42,565 bases of DNA from Novosphingobium sp. BW1 (GTDB lineage: Bacteria > Pseudomonadota > Alphaproteobacteria > Sphingomonadales > Sphingomonadaceae): contig NZ_VIRF01000040.1 of NCBI RefSeq assembly GCF_008107685.1, positions 1-42,565 of the forward strand, written 5' to 3'. Each line of letters opens with the position of its first letter. The stretch's first letter is position 1. Under the pieces are notes generated by a model. The model saw only the letters and a list, made by a program, of their open reading frames with translations, ran no database searches and had not been told where the DNA came from. This document shows positions 31,693 through 39,960 of this stretch, piece by piece. The position numbers and the translations under genes were made by a program.

Positions 31693-34200
31693 TTACCACT
31701 CCACGCCGAGAACGAGGCGCACGTTGCGCCCGAAAATCGGGCGGCCGTAGATGGCCTCGGCGCTGCCCTGCCCGCTGATCGAGTCGGTGCGGGTGTTGCC
31801 CTCGGTCAGGCCCTTCTCGTTGAACAGGTTGTCGCCCACGACCTGCGCCGACCAGCGCCCATGGCGCACTGTCACGCCCGCGCCCACGGTGCCGAAGGCC
31901 GGCAGCGCGGTATTGTTGTAGATGTCGACGTAGCGCTTGGACTGGTAGGTATAGCGCCCGTAGAGCGAGATCTCGGTCTCGCCCGCCAGGAAGTCGAAGC
32001 TGGGACGGATGTTGCCGTAAACCTTGGGCTGGCGAGTGATCTGCTTGCCTTCGGCCAGTTCGGGATCGGCGCCGTTGGTGTTCTGGAAGTTCTTGTACTG
32101 CGGGTCGCTGACGGTCAGCGCGGCATTGAGCGTGAACCAGGGCACCGGCTTGAAGGCACCGTCGAACTCGATGCCCTTGACCTGTGCCTCGCCCACGAAG
32201 GGAACATTCACGTCGTTGCGGCCCGTAGTCGGGTCGAAGGCCAGGAACGAGGCGTTGTAGGGATCGTAGTTGGTGTAGAAGCCCGTGACATAAAGATAGG
32301 ACTGCCCGAAGGCGAGCTTGAGCCCGGCCTCGAACTGGTCGATCTTGGTGGTCGCGATGGTCGGATTGATCGACATCGCCACCTGCACGTTGTTGGGCGT
32401 TTCCATGTGCGAGGCGCGCCCGTAAACGCCCACCTGCGAGGAGAAATCGTAGTTCGCGCCCACCGTCCAGTTGGTTGCGTTGGGCGACAGGCGGCCATTG
32501 ACGATGGTGCCGTCAAAGGCGCGGGTGGTGTCGTCGGCCAGCGTCGTATCGTCGCCCAGGTCCACCTGGACGGTGTTCGCGGCCCAGCCATCGAAGCTGT
32601 AGCGCTCGTGACGGATACCCGCATCGATGCGCAGGCCCGGCGCCAGTTCCCAGGTGTCGTTGGCGTAGACGGCGATGACGGTGCCGTCGCTGTCGCCTGC
32701 ATTGAGCGTGGCCGCCACGTTGAGCGCACCGTTGTCGGTCACCCGGCCCATCACGCCGCCTTGCGCATCGTAAGCCACAAGGTCGAGCGTCGCGGGCTGG
32801 CCGGCCACCTGGATCAGGTAGTTCTGGTAGAGCTGGAACTTGTCCTCGCCATAGGCGCTGGCGTAGACGCCCACTTTCAGGTCGTGGCTGCCGATGCCCG
32901 TGTCGAAGCGCTTGGCCACCGAGAGGTCACCCTGCGCGGAGTAGAACTTGGACGCGACGTTGCGGTACTGCCCCTGCATGACCAGGCCAGAATCGCCGTA
33001 AGGGTCGTAGGCCGTGTTCGTGCCTGCCAGCACATAGCCGAGCGAGGCCGGAGCGCCCCAGGCCGCGCTCGCGCGGTCCGCGTAACCGGCCGCAAATTCG
33101 TCCGCATCGGCCGGGTTGGTGGTCGAATAGAACGCATCGAAATCCAGCTTGCCCTGCGTGTACCCGGCCTTGGCCGAGACCAGCCATCCGTCGAAGTCGG
33201 CTTCGTACTGTGCGCCCAGGTTGAACAGGCGCATATGGCGGCCATCGGCGAGGTCGCCGGTGCGGCTCTGGAGGTTCCCGTTCCCGTCCTGGTAGCGCAG
33301 GTTCACGTTGCGGAACGCGGGCGAGTTCATCGTGCCCTTGAAGTAGTCGATATAGGGATCGAGCGAGACCGAGGGATCGCGCGGGTCCGAAATCGGGATC
33401 GGCAGGTAGAAGACATTGTGGTCGTTCACGTAGTTCGCCGTGACCTTGACCGAACCGTTATCGAAATCGTGCTTGATGTTGGCGCGCACCTGCCCGCCCC
33501 GGTCGTTGGGGAAGCCGTTGTCGCGGTAGCCCTCGTGGTGGCGCAGAAAACCGCCGATGGCGTAATAGGTGTCTTCGCCCAGCGGGCCCGACTGCATGGC
33601 GTCAAGCCGGTAGAGACCGGTGTCGCCCAGCGTCACCTGCGCCTTGCCGCGCGAGACGTCGCTGCCCGTCACCGTGATCTGGTTGACGATCGCGCCCGAA
33701 CGGCTTGCGTAGATCGGCGCGGGGCCGCCGCGCACGACTTCGACGCGCTCGGTCATCAGGTCGTACTTGATCGCCGCATCGCCGCGCCAGAAGTAGCCGT
33801 CGTTTTCGTGGAAGACGGTCAGGCCGTCCTGCTGGAAGCTGGTGACACCATCGCTGGGAAGGCCACGCACGCGGTAGATGTTCTGGACCTCGCCGCCGGT
33901 GATCTCGGTCTGGAAGCCCGGGACCTGGCCCACCAGATCGGCGAGGTTGACCGGCGCGATCCTGGCGATTTCCTCATCGTCCAGCGTGTTGACCGCGTAG
34001 GAAACATCAAAGCGGCGTTCCGCACGCGTCGAGCCGGTGACGATGATCGTGTCCGAGCCGCTCTGGACCGCGCCGGTGGCCGCCGCATCGGCCGTGGCGA
34101 GTGGCGCGGTCTGGGCCAGCGCAGGCGCGCAGATGCCGGCCGACAGGCCGGCGCACAAGGCGGCGAGCGCAGTGCTACGCACGAGAACAGTTTTCAGCAT
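31693..34200 (-). CDS. TonB-dependent outer-membrane receptor
   Basis: Predicted 22-strand barrel importing a nutrient with TonB energy. ATG 34200 follows GAGGGG; the signal peptide is LVRSTALAALCAGLSAGICA then PALAQ. A TonB-box-like stretch is not certain (IIVTGSTRAERRFDV). The plug domain spans about 45-165 (LDDEEIARIAPVNLADLVGQ, VRGLPSDGVTSFQQDGLTV, RVEVVRGGPAPIYASRSGAI). The barrel follows to a C-terminus rich in aromatics and ending VRLVLGVEW, the usual outer-membrane insertion end with a terminal aromatic. Length 835 is typical. It heads an operon with YdcF and the S1/P1 protein and is divergent from a ROK regulator. Substrate is unknown; siderophore, nucleotide or sugar are all possible. 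Confidence 0.93.
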   Translation of the reverse strand: MLKTVLVRSTALAALCAGLSAGICAPALAQTAPLATADAAATGAVQSGSDTIIVTGSTRAERRFDVSYAVNTLDDEEIARIAPVNLADLVGQVPGFQTEITGGEVQNIYRVRGLPSDGVTSFQQDGLTVFHENDGYFWRGDAAIKYDLMTERVEVVRGGPAPIYASRSGAIVNQITVTGSDVSRGKAQVTLGDTGLYRLDAMQSGPLGEDTYYAIGGFLRHHEGYRDNGFPNDRGGQVRANIKHDFDNGSVKVTANYVNDHNVFYLPIPISDPRDPSVSLDPYIDYFKGTMNSPAFRNVNLRYQDGNGNLQSRTGDLADGRHMRLFNLGAQYEADFDGWLVSAKAGYTQGKLDFDAFYSTTNPADADEFAAGYADRASAAWGAPASLGYVLAGTNTAYDPYGDSGLVMQGQYRNVASKFYSAQGDLSVAKRFDTGIGSHDLKVGVYASAYGEDKFQLYQNYLIQVAGQPATLDLVAYDAQGGVMGRVTDNGALNVAATLNAGDSDGTVIAVYANDTWELAPGLRIDAGIRHERYSFDGWAANTVQVDLGDDTTLADDTTRAFDGTIVNGRLSPNATNWTVGANYDFSSQVGVYGRASHMETPNNVQVAMSINPTIATTKIDQFEAGLKLAFGQSYLYVTGFYTNYDPYNASFLAFDPTTGRNDVNVPFVGEAQVKGIEFDGAFKPVPWFTLNAALTVSDPQYKNFQNTNGADPELAEGKQITRQPKVYGNIRPSFDFLAGETEISLYGRYTYQSKRYVDIYNNTALPAFGTVGAGVTVRHGRWSAQVVGDNLFNEKGLTEGNTRTDSISGQGSAEAIYGRPIFGRNVRLVLGVEW

Positions 34201-34285
34201 ATACCCCTCGAGTTTTCGCAAGCCGCAGCGCAGGTGGCGCGCGGTGACGAGGGGCCCTCTGACGGCGCTTTGTGACCCATTTAAA

Positions 34286-34300
34286 TATTTTTGAAAAATA
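34286..34300. promoter_or_regulatory. AT-rich palindrome between TonB receptor and ROK genes
   Basis: TATTTTT (34286-34292) and AAAAATA (34294-34300) form a 15-base palindrome centred on one G, within an AT-only island (34280-34310) in otherwise GC-rich DNA. It lies about 85 bases upstream of the receptor start and 57 upstream of the ROK start. NagC/Mlc-type ROK repressors bind AT-rich dyads, so this is a reasonable operator candidate; it may equally be an UP element or promoter. Confidence 0.45.
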
Positions 34301-34356
34301 AAAAAATATGACTATTCCGCGACTCTCCACACGCGCGACGGCAGGGAGACGCGGCG

Positions 34357-35463
34357 ATGAACGGACATGGCCTCGACAAGGATCAGCGCCGGCTGATCGA
34401 CCAGCTGCGGCGTACCGGGCCCGCCTCGCGCACCCAGCTGGCCCAGGCGCTCGACTTCAGCGCGGCCTACCTCACCAAGCTCTCGCGCGAGCTTCTCGCG
34501 CTTGGCCTGCTCCATGAACGCCCCGAAGGCACTGCGGCGGGACGCGGCCGCCCCGCCGTCCCGCTCGCCATCGCGGCCGAGGGCGGCTTCGCGGTGGGGG
34601 CGAACGCGCACAAGGGCATTCTCGAACTGGCGCTGGTCGACTTCGCCGGAAACCCCATCGCCCGCCACCACGCGACCGTCGCGCCGATGACGCCGCAGGC
34701 CTTTGCCCACCGCGTGCGCAAGCTGGTGCACGAACTGGTCGAGGAACACGGGCTCCTGGGACGGCGGATGCTGGGCATCGGCGTGGCCGTCCCCGGCCCC
34801 CCGATGACCCGCGAGGCAACGCACTGGCAGGCCGTCGATTCGCTGCCGGGCTGGCGCGACGTACCGCTCAAGGCGTTGCTGGCGGCCGAATTCAACTGGC
34901 CGATCTGGCTGGAGAACGACGCCAACTGCGCCGCGCTCGCCGAATTCTACGCGGCAGGGCGCGTGCGCGAAATGTCGCATCTTGCCGTGCTGCTTCTGGG
35001 GTTCGGCATCGGCGCGGGACTGATCGTGGACGGCGTCCCCTTGCGCGGCCAGCACGGCGCGGCGGGCGAGATCGGCTGCCTCTACCCCCTCGACGCACCG
35101 CGCCCTTCCCCGCTCGACCTGCTGGGAATGCTGCGCGCCGAGGGCATCGCGCTGGTCTCGCTCGACGACATCGATCCGGCCTCGTCCCAACAGGCCCCGG
35201 TCATTGCGCGCTGGATGGACCGCGCCGCGCAGCAGTTGGAAATCCTCGTCAGCACCGCCTTTGCCTGGTTCGATCCGGGCGCCATCGTGCTGGCCGGGAC
35301 CCTGCCGCGCCCGCTCCTCGAAGGGCTCCACGCGCGGCTGTGCGAGGCCCCGCTTGCCACCATGATCGACGCGCGCCGCCCGCCGCTGGAGGTGTCGCGG
35401 CTCGACGAATCGCCGGTCACGCTGGGCGCGGCCATGCTGCCTCTGCACGCCATCGACAGCTGA
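34357..35463 (+). CDS. ROK-family transcriptional regulator
   Basis: Predicted sugar-responsive repressor of the NagC/Mlc/XylR type. An N-terminal winged helix-turn-helix (residues about 12-60: RTQLAQALDFSAAYLTKLSR, ELLALGLLHE) precedes the ROK actin-like fold. ROK motifs visible are GIGVAVPGPP, WLENDANCAALAEFYAAG, LLLGFGIGAGLIVDG and GQHGAAGEIGCLYPLD. The usual zinc cluster CxCGxxGCxE is absent after the GEIG segment, so metal binding and kinase activity look lost; it probably works as a regulator only. Length 368 is slightly short for NagC-type proteins. It is divergent from the TonB receptor operon with an AT-rich palindrome between them, which makes that operon its likely target. Confidence 0.9.
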   Translation: MNGHGLDKDQRRLIDQLRRTGPASRTQLAQALDFSAAYLTKLSRELLALGLLHERPEGTAAGRGRPAVPLAIAAEGGFAVGANAHKGILELALVDFAGNPIARHHATVAPMTPQAFAHRVRKLVHELVEEHGLLGRRMLGIGVAVPGPPMTREATHWQAVDSLPGWRDVPLKALLAAEFNWPIWLENDANCAALAEFYAAGRVREMSHLAVLLLGFGIGAGLIVDGVPLRGQHGAAGEIGCLYPLDAPRPSPLDLLGMLRAEGIALVSLDDIDPASSQQAPVIARWMDRAAQQLEILVSTAFAWFDPGAIVLAGTLPRPLLEGLHARLCEAPLATMIDARRPPLEVSRLDESPVTLGAAMLPLHAIDS

Positions 35464-35541
35464 GCCTTGCAGGCGTTGCGGGCGGGCCCCGGGCTGTCCG
35501 AACGGGTGGATTTGCCTCCAAGGGGCCAAATGCGCGACAAT

Positions 35542-35560
35542 GGGGGTCCGCGCGGCCCCC
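35542..35560 (+). terminator. Possible hairpin behind the ROK gene
   Basis: GGGGGTC (35542-35548) pairs with GGCCCCC (35554-35560), including one T-G pair, around loop CGCGC. It lies about 80 bases after the ROK stop and 45 before the next ATG. There is no T-run. Confidence 0.35.
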
Positions 35561-35605
35561 GCAACGCGGCCGCGTTCCCCGAAGACGTAGAGGAGACACT
35601 TTCCC

Positions 35606-35833
35606 ATGCCTTACAGGATTACCGCCCGTCCCTATCGCCCTGGCCACACCGCCCTTGCCGCGCTGATCGCGCTGGGCGTGGGCTGCGCCGGGTGCTCGCC
35701 GCGCAGCGAGGCGCCCGACACGTCGAACGCCACCGACGCCGCGTTCGACCCGATCCCGGCCCCCTCCCCCGACGATGGCGGCTACGATCCGGCCGGACAG
35801 CTTACGCCCCCTCCGACCGGCGGCGAGCGCTGA
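35606..35833 (+). CDS. Small lipoprotein, 75 aa
   Basis: A tiny protein with a basic N-terminus (YRITARPYRPGHT), a hydrophobic core (ALAALIALGVG) and a lipobox-like CAGC before SPRSEAPD; the likely lipidated cysteine is the second one, residue 30. The mature part of about 45 residues is disordered, acidic and Pro/Asp/Gly-rich with no recognisable domain. GAGGAG is about 11 bases before the ATG. It ends just where the BKACE pseudogene homology begins. Function is unknown; such small envelope lipoproteins are often lineage-specific. Confidence 0.6.
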   Translation: MPYRITARPYRPGHTALAALIALGVGCAGCSPRSEAPDTSNATDAAFDPIPAPSPDDGGYDPAGQLTPPPTGGER

Positions 35834-35840
35834 ACCGCGC

Positions 35841-36608
35841 GCCCTGACCGGCGTCCAGCGGCCCAGCCCCGGCGCGCATACGTCTGCCGCAAAAACCGCT
35901 TCGCCCTGCCAATTGGTCCGGGCCATCGCCGCGCTCCACCCCCGCAGGCCGGACGACGGTGCCACCTGCAACGATGCCATCTACCGTGATATCAACCAGC
36001 GCATCCGCGCCGAGTGCGACATTATCATCAACAACTCGACCGGTGACGGATCGAACGGCGACATGCTTATCGAACGCGGTGACGGTCTCTACGAAAGCGA
36101 CTTTGAAGAGCGGCTCAAGGGCTGCGAGGCGGGCGCCGAGATGGCGACCTTCGACGGCATGACCTTCTGCGACGTGCACGGCGGCAAGGAGATCGTCGTC
36201 GTCACCCCGCCGAGCCGCTGCGAAACGCTGGTCAAGCGCATGCTCGAAAAGGGCTACGACAAGCCTCCCTATTACATCAACATGGTGCTGGGCGCGGACA
36301 AGGGCTTCCAGGGCGCCATGCCCTACAGTCACGATATCCTCGCCGCCATGATCACCGCGCTGCCGCCGCAATCGATCTTCTGCGTTTCGGCCATCGGCCC
36401 CGCGCAGCTTCCCGCCACCACGCAGGCCATGCTGCTGGGCGGCCAAGTGCGCGTGGGGCTGGAGGACAACCTCTAATACCGGCGCGGCGAGCTTGCCACC
36501 AACGAACAGCTGGTCGCCCGCACCCGGGGCATCGCCACAGAGCTGGGGCTGGAGATCGCCAGCCCCTGTGAGGCGCGCGATATGCTCGGACTCGTCCCGC
36601 CTATGTAA
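35841..36608 (+). pseudogene. Decayed beta-keto acid cleavage enzyme (BKACE/DUF849, Kce-like)
   Basis: Intact relatives split beta-keto acids with acetyl-CoA, as in 3-keto-5-aminohexanoate cleavage in lysine fermentation. Three lesions are visible. First, the N-terminus lacks a convincing start and the zinc-binding HxH segment: ALTGVQRPSP is followed too soon by AALHPRRPDDG, with only one His. Second, MLEKG runs straight into YDKPPYYINMVLG, where relatives carry roughly 25 more residues. Third, a TAA at 36474-36476 follows VRVGLEDNL, after which the same frame continues with family sequence ([31 protein letters not shown]) to a stop at 36606. The rest (ECDIIINNSTGDGSNGDM, DGMTFCDVHGGKEI, IFCVSAIGPAQLP) is well kept, so decay is recent. 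Arg, Glu and Asp of RVGLED, catalytic in Kce, are present. Confidence 0.8.
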
Positions 36609-36682
36609 ATGCGCGAAGGGGCCCTCCCACCAGACCTTAAACACGCAAGCTCTATCCGCATCGGTCTCACCACGAGGCCGCG

Positions 36683-38227
36683 ATGCACCTGTCCTTCACG
36701 TCCAGCCCGACCACGCGCGACGCCGCCGTAATCTTCGGACTGGCGCTCGTTCTGCTCGCCGTGTTCATCGGCGCGGAGGCCTTCGAGTATATCGTCGACT
36801 TCTCCGACCGCCACGAAGACCTCGAAATCGACGAGGGCCTCACCGTGCTCATGGTCATGCCGATAGCCATGGGCATCTTCGCCTGGCGCCGGCTTGCCGA
36901 AGCGCGCACCGAGCTGGCCCGGCGGATCGAGGCCGAGGAAAAGGCCCATGCACTTGCCCGCCACGACCCGCTGACGGGTCTGCCCAACCGCCGCCACGCC
37001 GAACAGGAGATCGGCCGTGCGCTGGAGAAGGCAACCCCGGACGCGCCGGTCGCGGTGCTGCTCGTCGACGTCAACCGCTTCAAGTCGATCAACGATCTCT
37101 ACGGCCATGCAGCGGGCGACCGTCTGCTGCTCGACACCGGCGCCCGCCTGCGCGAGACGGGCGGCCCTGAGGCCCTCGTCGCGCGTCTGGGAGGCGATGA
37201 ATTCGTGGTGCTGCTCCAGGGCCCCGCGCGCCAGGACGAGTTGATCCACCGCGTCGAGACGATCTCGGAGAGCTTTGCCCGCCCCTTCGTCTTCGACCAC
37301 GGCTCCTCGCTGGTCGGCGCGTCCATCGGGGTCACACTGGTCGACCGGCCCGGGCTTACCCCCGACCAGGTGCTCGCCCGCGCCGATGCGGCGATGTACC
37401 GCTGCAAGGGCAAGGGCCTCAACGGTTTTGCCTTCTTCGAGGAAGGCATGGAATTCGCCGCCTTCCGCCGCGCCCAGATCGAACGGGACTTGCGCCAGGC
37501 GCTGGCCGAGGACCGTATCGAGCCCTACTTCCAGCCCCTCGTCTCGCTGACAGAGGGCTGCATCAACGGCTACGAGGTCCTCGCCCGCTGGCGCCTTCCC
37601 GACGGCTCCCTGCGCCTGCCCGACGAGTTCATCCCGATTGCCGAGGACTGCGGCCTCATCGGCGATATCTACTTTGCCATGCTGCGCCGCGCCGCCGCCC
37701 GGTCCTGGCCGCCTGCGACACGCCTTGCCATCAATCTCTCGCCGATCCAGTTCGAGGACGACACGCTGGTCGAACGCACCCGTCAGGTGCTGGAGGAGAC
37801 TGGCTTTTCGCCCGACCAGCTCGACATCGAGATCACCGAGAGCGCCTTTGTCTCCAATCTCGAACGCGCCCGCGTCGTCATCGCGCAGTTCAAGGAACTG
37901 GGGATCCAGATGGCGCTGGACGACTTTGGCACGGGCTATTCCCCGCTGCGTCACCTCAGCGAATTCCATTTCGACAAGCTCAAGATCGACCGTTCGTTCA
38001 TCACCGACCTTGCCCAGAACCCGGCCTCGCAGACGATCGTGCGCACGATCACTGCGATGGCGCACAACCTGGGGCTACGCGTCACAGTGGAAGGGGTGGA
38101 ATCGATCGAGAACGAGGCTGACCTTCTCGGTTTTGGATGCGATGTCGGGCAGGGTTATCTCTATGGCCGTCCGGCCCCCCAGCCCGAGACCCGGCTCCTG
38201 CCCCGCGCGTCCAACCTGGCCGCCTGA
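36683..38227 (+). CDS. Membrane GGDEF-EAL protein (diguanylate cyclase/phosphodiesterase)
   Basis: Predicted enzyme for making or breaking cyclic di-GMP. Two transmembrane helices lie at about 14-31 and 54-67 with a short acidic loop between (HEDLEIDEG), then a linker helix to residue 95. The GGDEF domain starts at DPLTGLPNRRHAE and has an intact catalytic GGDEF (170-174). The allosteric I-site RxxD is missing (PEAL at that position), so product feedback is unlikely. The EAL domain (about 265-500) reads EVL at 298-300 but keeps FQPLVSL, INLSPIQF, IEITES, DDFGTGYSPL, KIDRSFI, VEGVE and GYLYGRP, so activity is plausible. The next gene starts one base after the stop. Confidence 0.92.
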   Translation: MHLSFTSSPTTRDAAVIFGLALVLLAVFIGAEAFEYIVDFSDRHEDLEIDEGLTVLMVMPIAMGIFAWRRLAEARTELARRIEAEEKAHALARHDPLTGLPNRRHAEQEIGRALEKATPDAPVAVLLVDVNRFKSINDLYGHAAGDRLLLDTGARLRETGGPEALVARLGGDEFVVLLQGPARQDELIHRVETISESFARPFVFDHGSSLVGASIGVTLVDRPGLTPDQVLARADAAMYRCKGKGLNGFAFFEEGMEFAAFRRAQIERDLRQALAEDRIEPYFQPLVSLTEGCINGYEVLARWRLPDGSLRLPDEFIPIAEDCGLIGDIYFAMLRRAAARSWPPATRLAINLSPIQFEDDTLVERTRQVLEETGFSPDQLDIEITESAFVSNLERARVVIAQFKELGIQMALDDFGTGYSPLRHLSEFHFDKLKIDRSFITDLAQNPASQTIVRTITAMAHNLGLRVTVEGVESIENEADLLGFGCDVGQGYLYGRPAPQPETRLLPRASNLAA

Positions 38228-38228
38228 A

Positions 38229-38969
38229 ATGGCCTCCCGGTGCGCGGGGGGCGCGCTGGCCCTCTGCGCTGCCATCTGCACGGGCATGCCCGCGCACGCC
38301 GAAGACGGACAGGTCGACCAGATCGAGCGGCTCGACGCCGAGCCGGGCGAGACAGAGGTGGAGACCCAGCTCATCATCGTGCGCCGCGCCGAGCCGCACG
38401 GCGACCTGTTCAAGACCACCTTCGAACACGCCGTTTCCGAGCGATGGCAACTGGGTATCGAGTTCGGCTCGCAGCGTGTCCACGGCACCGGGCTGGAACT
38501 TACGACCATCGGACTGCAGGCCACCTGGACCCTGCTCGATCCCGATGAGGCGCGCGTGGGTCTTGGCATCCAGCCTTCGCTTGAGATCGACAGCACGAGC
38601 GGCGCCCTGGGCTCTGAAACCTTCTTCATCGCCGAAGTGCGCGAGGGGCCCTTCGACATTGCTGCCAACGCCATCCTATCGACCGAGCCGGGCGCGTGGG
38701 ACGATGTCGGGCTTTTCTGGGCCCTGCGCGCCGACCGCGATCTGGGCGGGCGCGTCCTGCTCGGTCTTGAAGCTGGCGGCAGCTTTATCGGCGAAGGCGC
38801 GGGCGGCCATTTTGCTGGCCCCGTCCTGATCGTGGGCCTGGGCAAGGATGGCCCGGCCATCGAACTGGGCCTCTTCGCGCCCCTGACGGACCGGGCTCCG
38901 GGCTTCCAGCTGCGCTTCGAGAGCGACTGGGAGTTCTGGCCTGTCAGGCCGCGCCCTCATCCGCCTTGA
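38229..38969 (+). CDS. Exported protein of unknown function, coupled to the GGDEF-EAL gene
   Basis: ATG 38229 begins one base after the GGDEF-EAL stop. A signal peptide ([15 protein letters not shown], cleaved near MPAHA-ED) leads into about 220 residues that alternate polar and hydrophobic positions: [76 protein letters not shown]. The sequence ends in [16 protein letters not shown]. This looks like a small beta-barrel or beta-sandwich of the outer membrane. I recognise no named family with confidence. Its last 26 bases overlap the 3' end of kdsA on the other strand. Confidence 0.72.
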   Translation: MASRCAGGALALCAAICTGMPAHAEDGQVDQIERLDAEPGETEVETQLIIVRRAEPHGDLFKTTFEHAVSERWQLGIEFGSQRVHGTGLELTTIGLQATWTLLDPDEARVGLGIQPSLEIDSTSGALGSETFFIAEVREGPFDIAANAILSTEPGAWDDVGLFWALRADRDLGGRVLLGLEAGGSFIGEGAGGHFAGPVLIVGLGKDGPAIELGLFAPLTDRAPGFQLRFESDWEFWPVRPRPHPP

Positions 38970-39786
38970 CGAGCGCATCAATGGCCTGAAGCTTGGCCAC
39001 CAGGGGCTTGAAACGGTCGAGCGGCAGGGCATTGGGCCCGTCCGACAGCGCGTTGGCAGGATCGGGATGGGTCTCCATGAACACCCCCGAGACCCCGGCC
39101 GCCACCGCTGCGCGCGCGAGCAGCGGCACGTACTGGCTCTGGCCGCCCGAACGCGTGCCGAGGCCACCGGGCTGCTGCACCGAATGGGTGGCGTCGAACA
39201 CCACCGGGCACCCCGTTTCGGCCATGATCGACAGGCAGCGCATGTCCGAAACCAGCGTGTTGTAGCCAAACGAGGTGCCGCGTTCGCACAGCATCACGTT
39301 CTCGCCATCATGGCCTGCGGCCAGCGCCGCATTGCGGGCCTTCGTCACCACGTGCTGCATGTCGGCCGGCGCCATAAACTGGGCCTTCTTGATGTTGACC
39401 GGCTTGCCCGTGGCCGCAACTGCCGCGATGAAATCGGTCTGGCGAGCGAGGAACGCGGGCGTCTGGAGTACGTCGACGACTTGAGCCACAGGGGCGGCCT
39501 GGGTCGGCTCGTGGACGTCGGTCAGCACCGGCAGGCCGGTCTCGCCGCGCACCTTCTCGAGGATGCGCAGGCCTTCCTCGAGCCCCGGCCCCCGGTACGA
39601 GGCATCGGAACTGCGATTCGCCTTGTCAAAGGAACTCTTGAAAATGATGAGGATATCGAGCTGCTTCGCAACCGTGGCGAGCGTCTCGGCCACCGCCAGC
39701 GTATGGGCCTCGCTCTCGATGACGCAGGGTCCTGCAATGACGAAGAGCGGGCTTCCTGCCGTAATTTTATGTCCACAAAGGATCAT
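38944..39786 (-). CDS. kdsA: 3-deoxy-8-phosphooctulonate (Kdo-8-P) synthase
   Basis: Condenses arabinose-5-phosphate and phosphoenolpyruvate to Kdo-8-phosphate. Motifs run in family order: [11 protein letters not shown] (15-25), [94 protein letters not shown], and [20 protein letters not shown]. Cys21 in AGPC marks it as the metal-dependent class (Aquifex-like) rather than the E. coli class, which has Asn there. Length 280 is typical. It is divergent from kpsF-kdsB across 174 bases, presumably sharing control with them, and is convergent with the exported protein gene. Confidence 0.96.
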   Translation of the reverse strand: MILCGHKITAGSPLFVIAGPCVIESEAHTLAVAETLATVAKQLDILIIFKSSFDKANRSSDASYRGPGLEEGLRILEKVRGETGLPVLTDVHEPTQAAPVAQVVDVLQTPAFLARQTDFIAAVAATGKPVNIKKAQFMAPADMQHVVTKARNAALAAGHDGENVMLCERGTSFGYNTLVSDMRCLSIMAETGCPVVFDATHSVQQPGGLGTRSGGQSQYVPLLARAAVAAGVSGVFMETHPDPANALSDGPNALPLDRFKPLVAKLQAIDALVKADEGAA

Positions 39787-39834
39787 ATCTAACCTGTTCG
39801 CAAGGCGCGAAAAATCTGCACCAGATTAACGATT

Positions 39835-39879
39835 GTAAACTTGCACTTCGGGCGTTCAAGGCCGAAGAGGATTGTTTAC
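39835..39879. promoter_or_regulatory. Paired dyads between kdsA and kpsF
   Basis: GTAAAC (39835-39840) and GTTTAC (39874-39879) are inverted copies, each preceded by ATT, and they bracket a second inverted pair CTTCGG (39846-39851) and CCGAAG (39862-39867). They lie in the divergent intergenic region and could be protein-binding sites or a transcript hairpin upstream of kpsF. No known factor is matched. Confidence 0.25.
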
Positions 39880-39960
39880 GTCTCTCCCTTTGAAGAAGAA
39901 TTCCGATCGAGGCAATTGCCCCCATGTCGACGCAAATTTCCAACAGTTTGCAGACAAGTC

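Noticed and set aside
31360..34275. A 971-codon open frame opposite the TonB receptor
   Set aside because: Antisense shadow of a receptor with intact signal, plug and C-terminal aromatic; no supporting start.
37580..37582. EAL domain judged inactive because the motif reads EVL
   Set aside because: EVL is a common working variant and all other catalytic positions look intact.
39826..39841. A CtrA-like site (TTAA-N7-TTAAC) ahead of kpsF
   Set aside because: TTAACGATTGTAAAC resembles it only with a non-standard six-base spacer and a mismatch.
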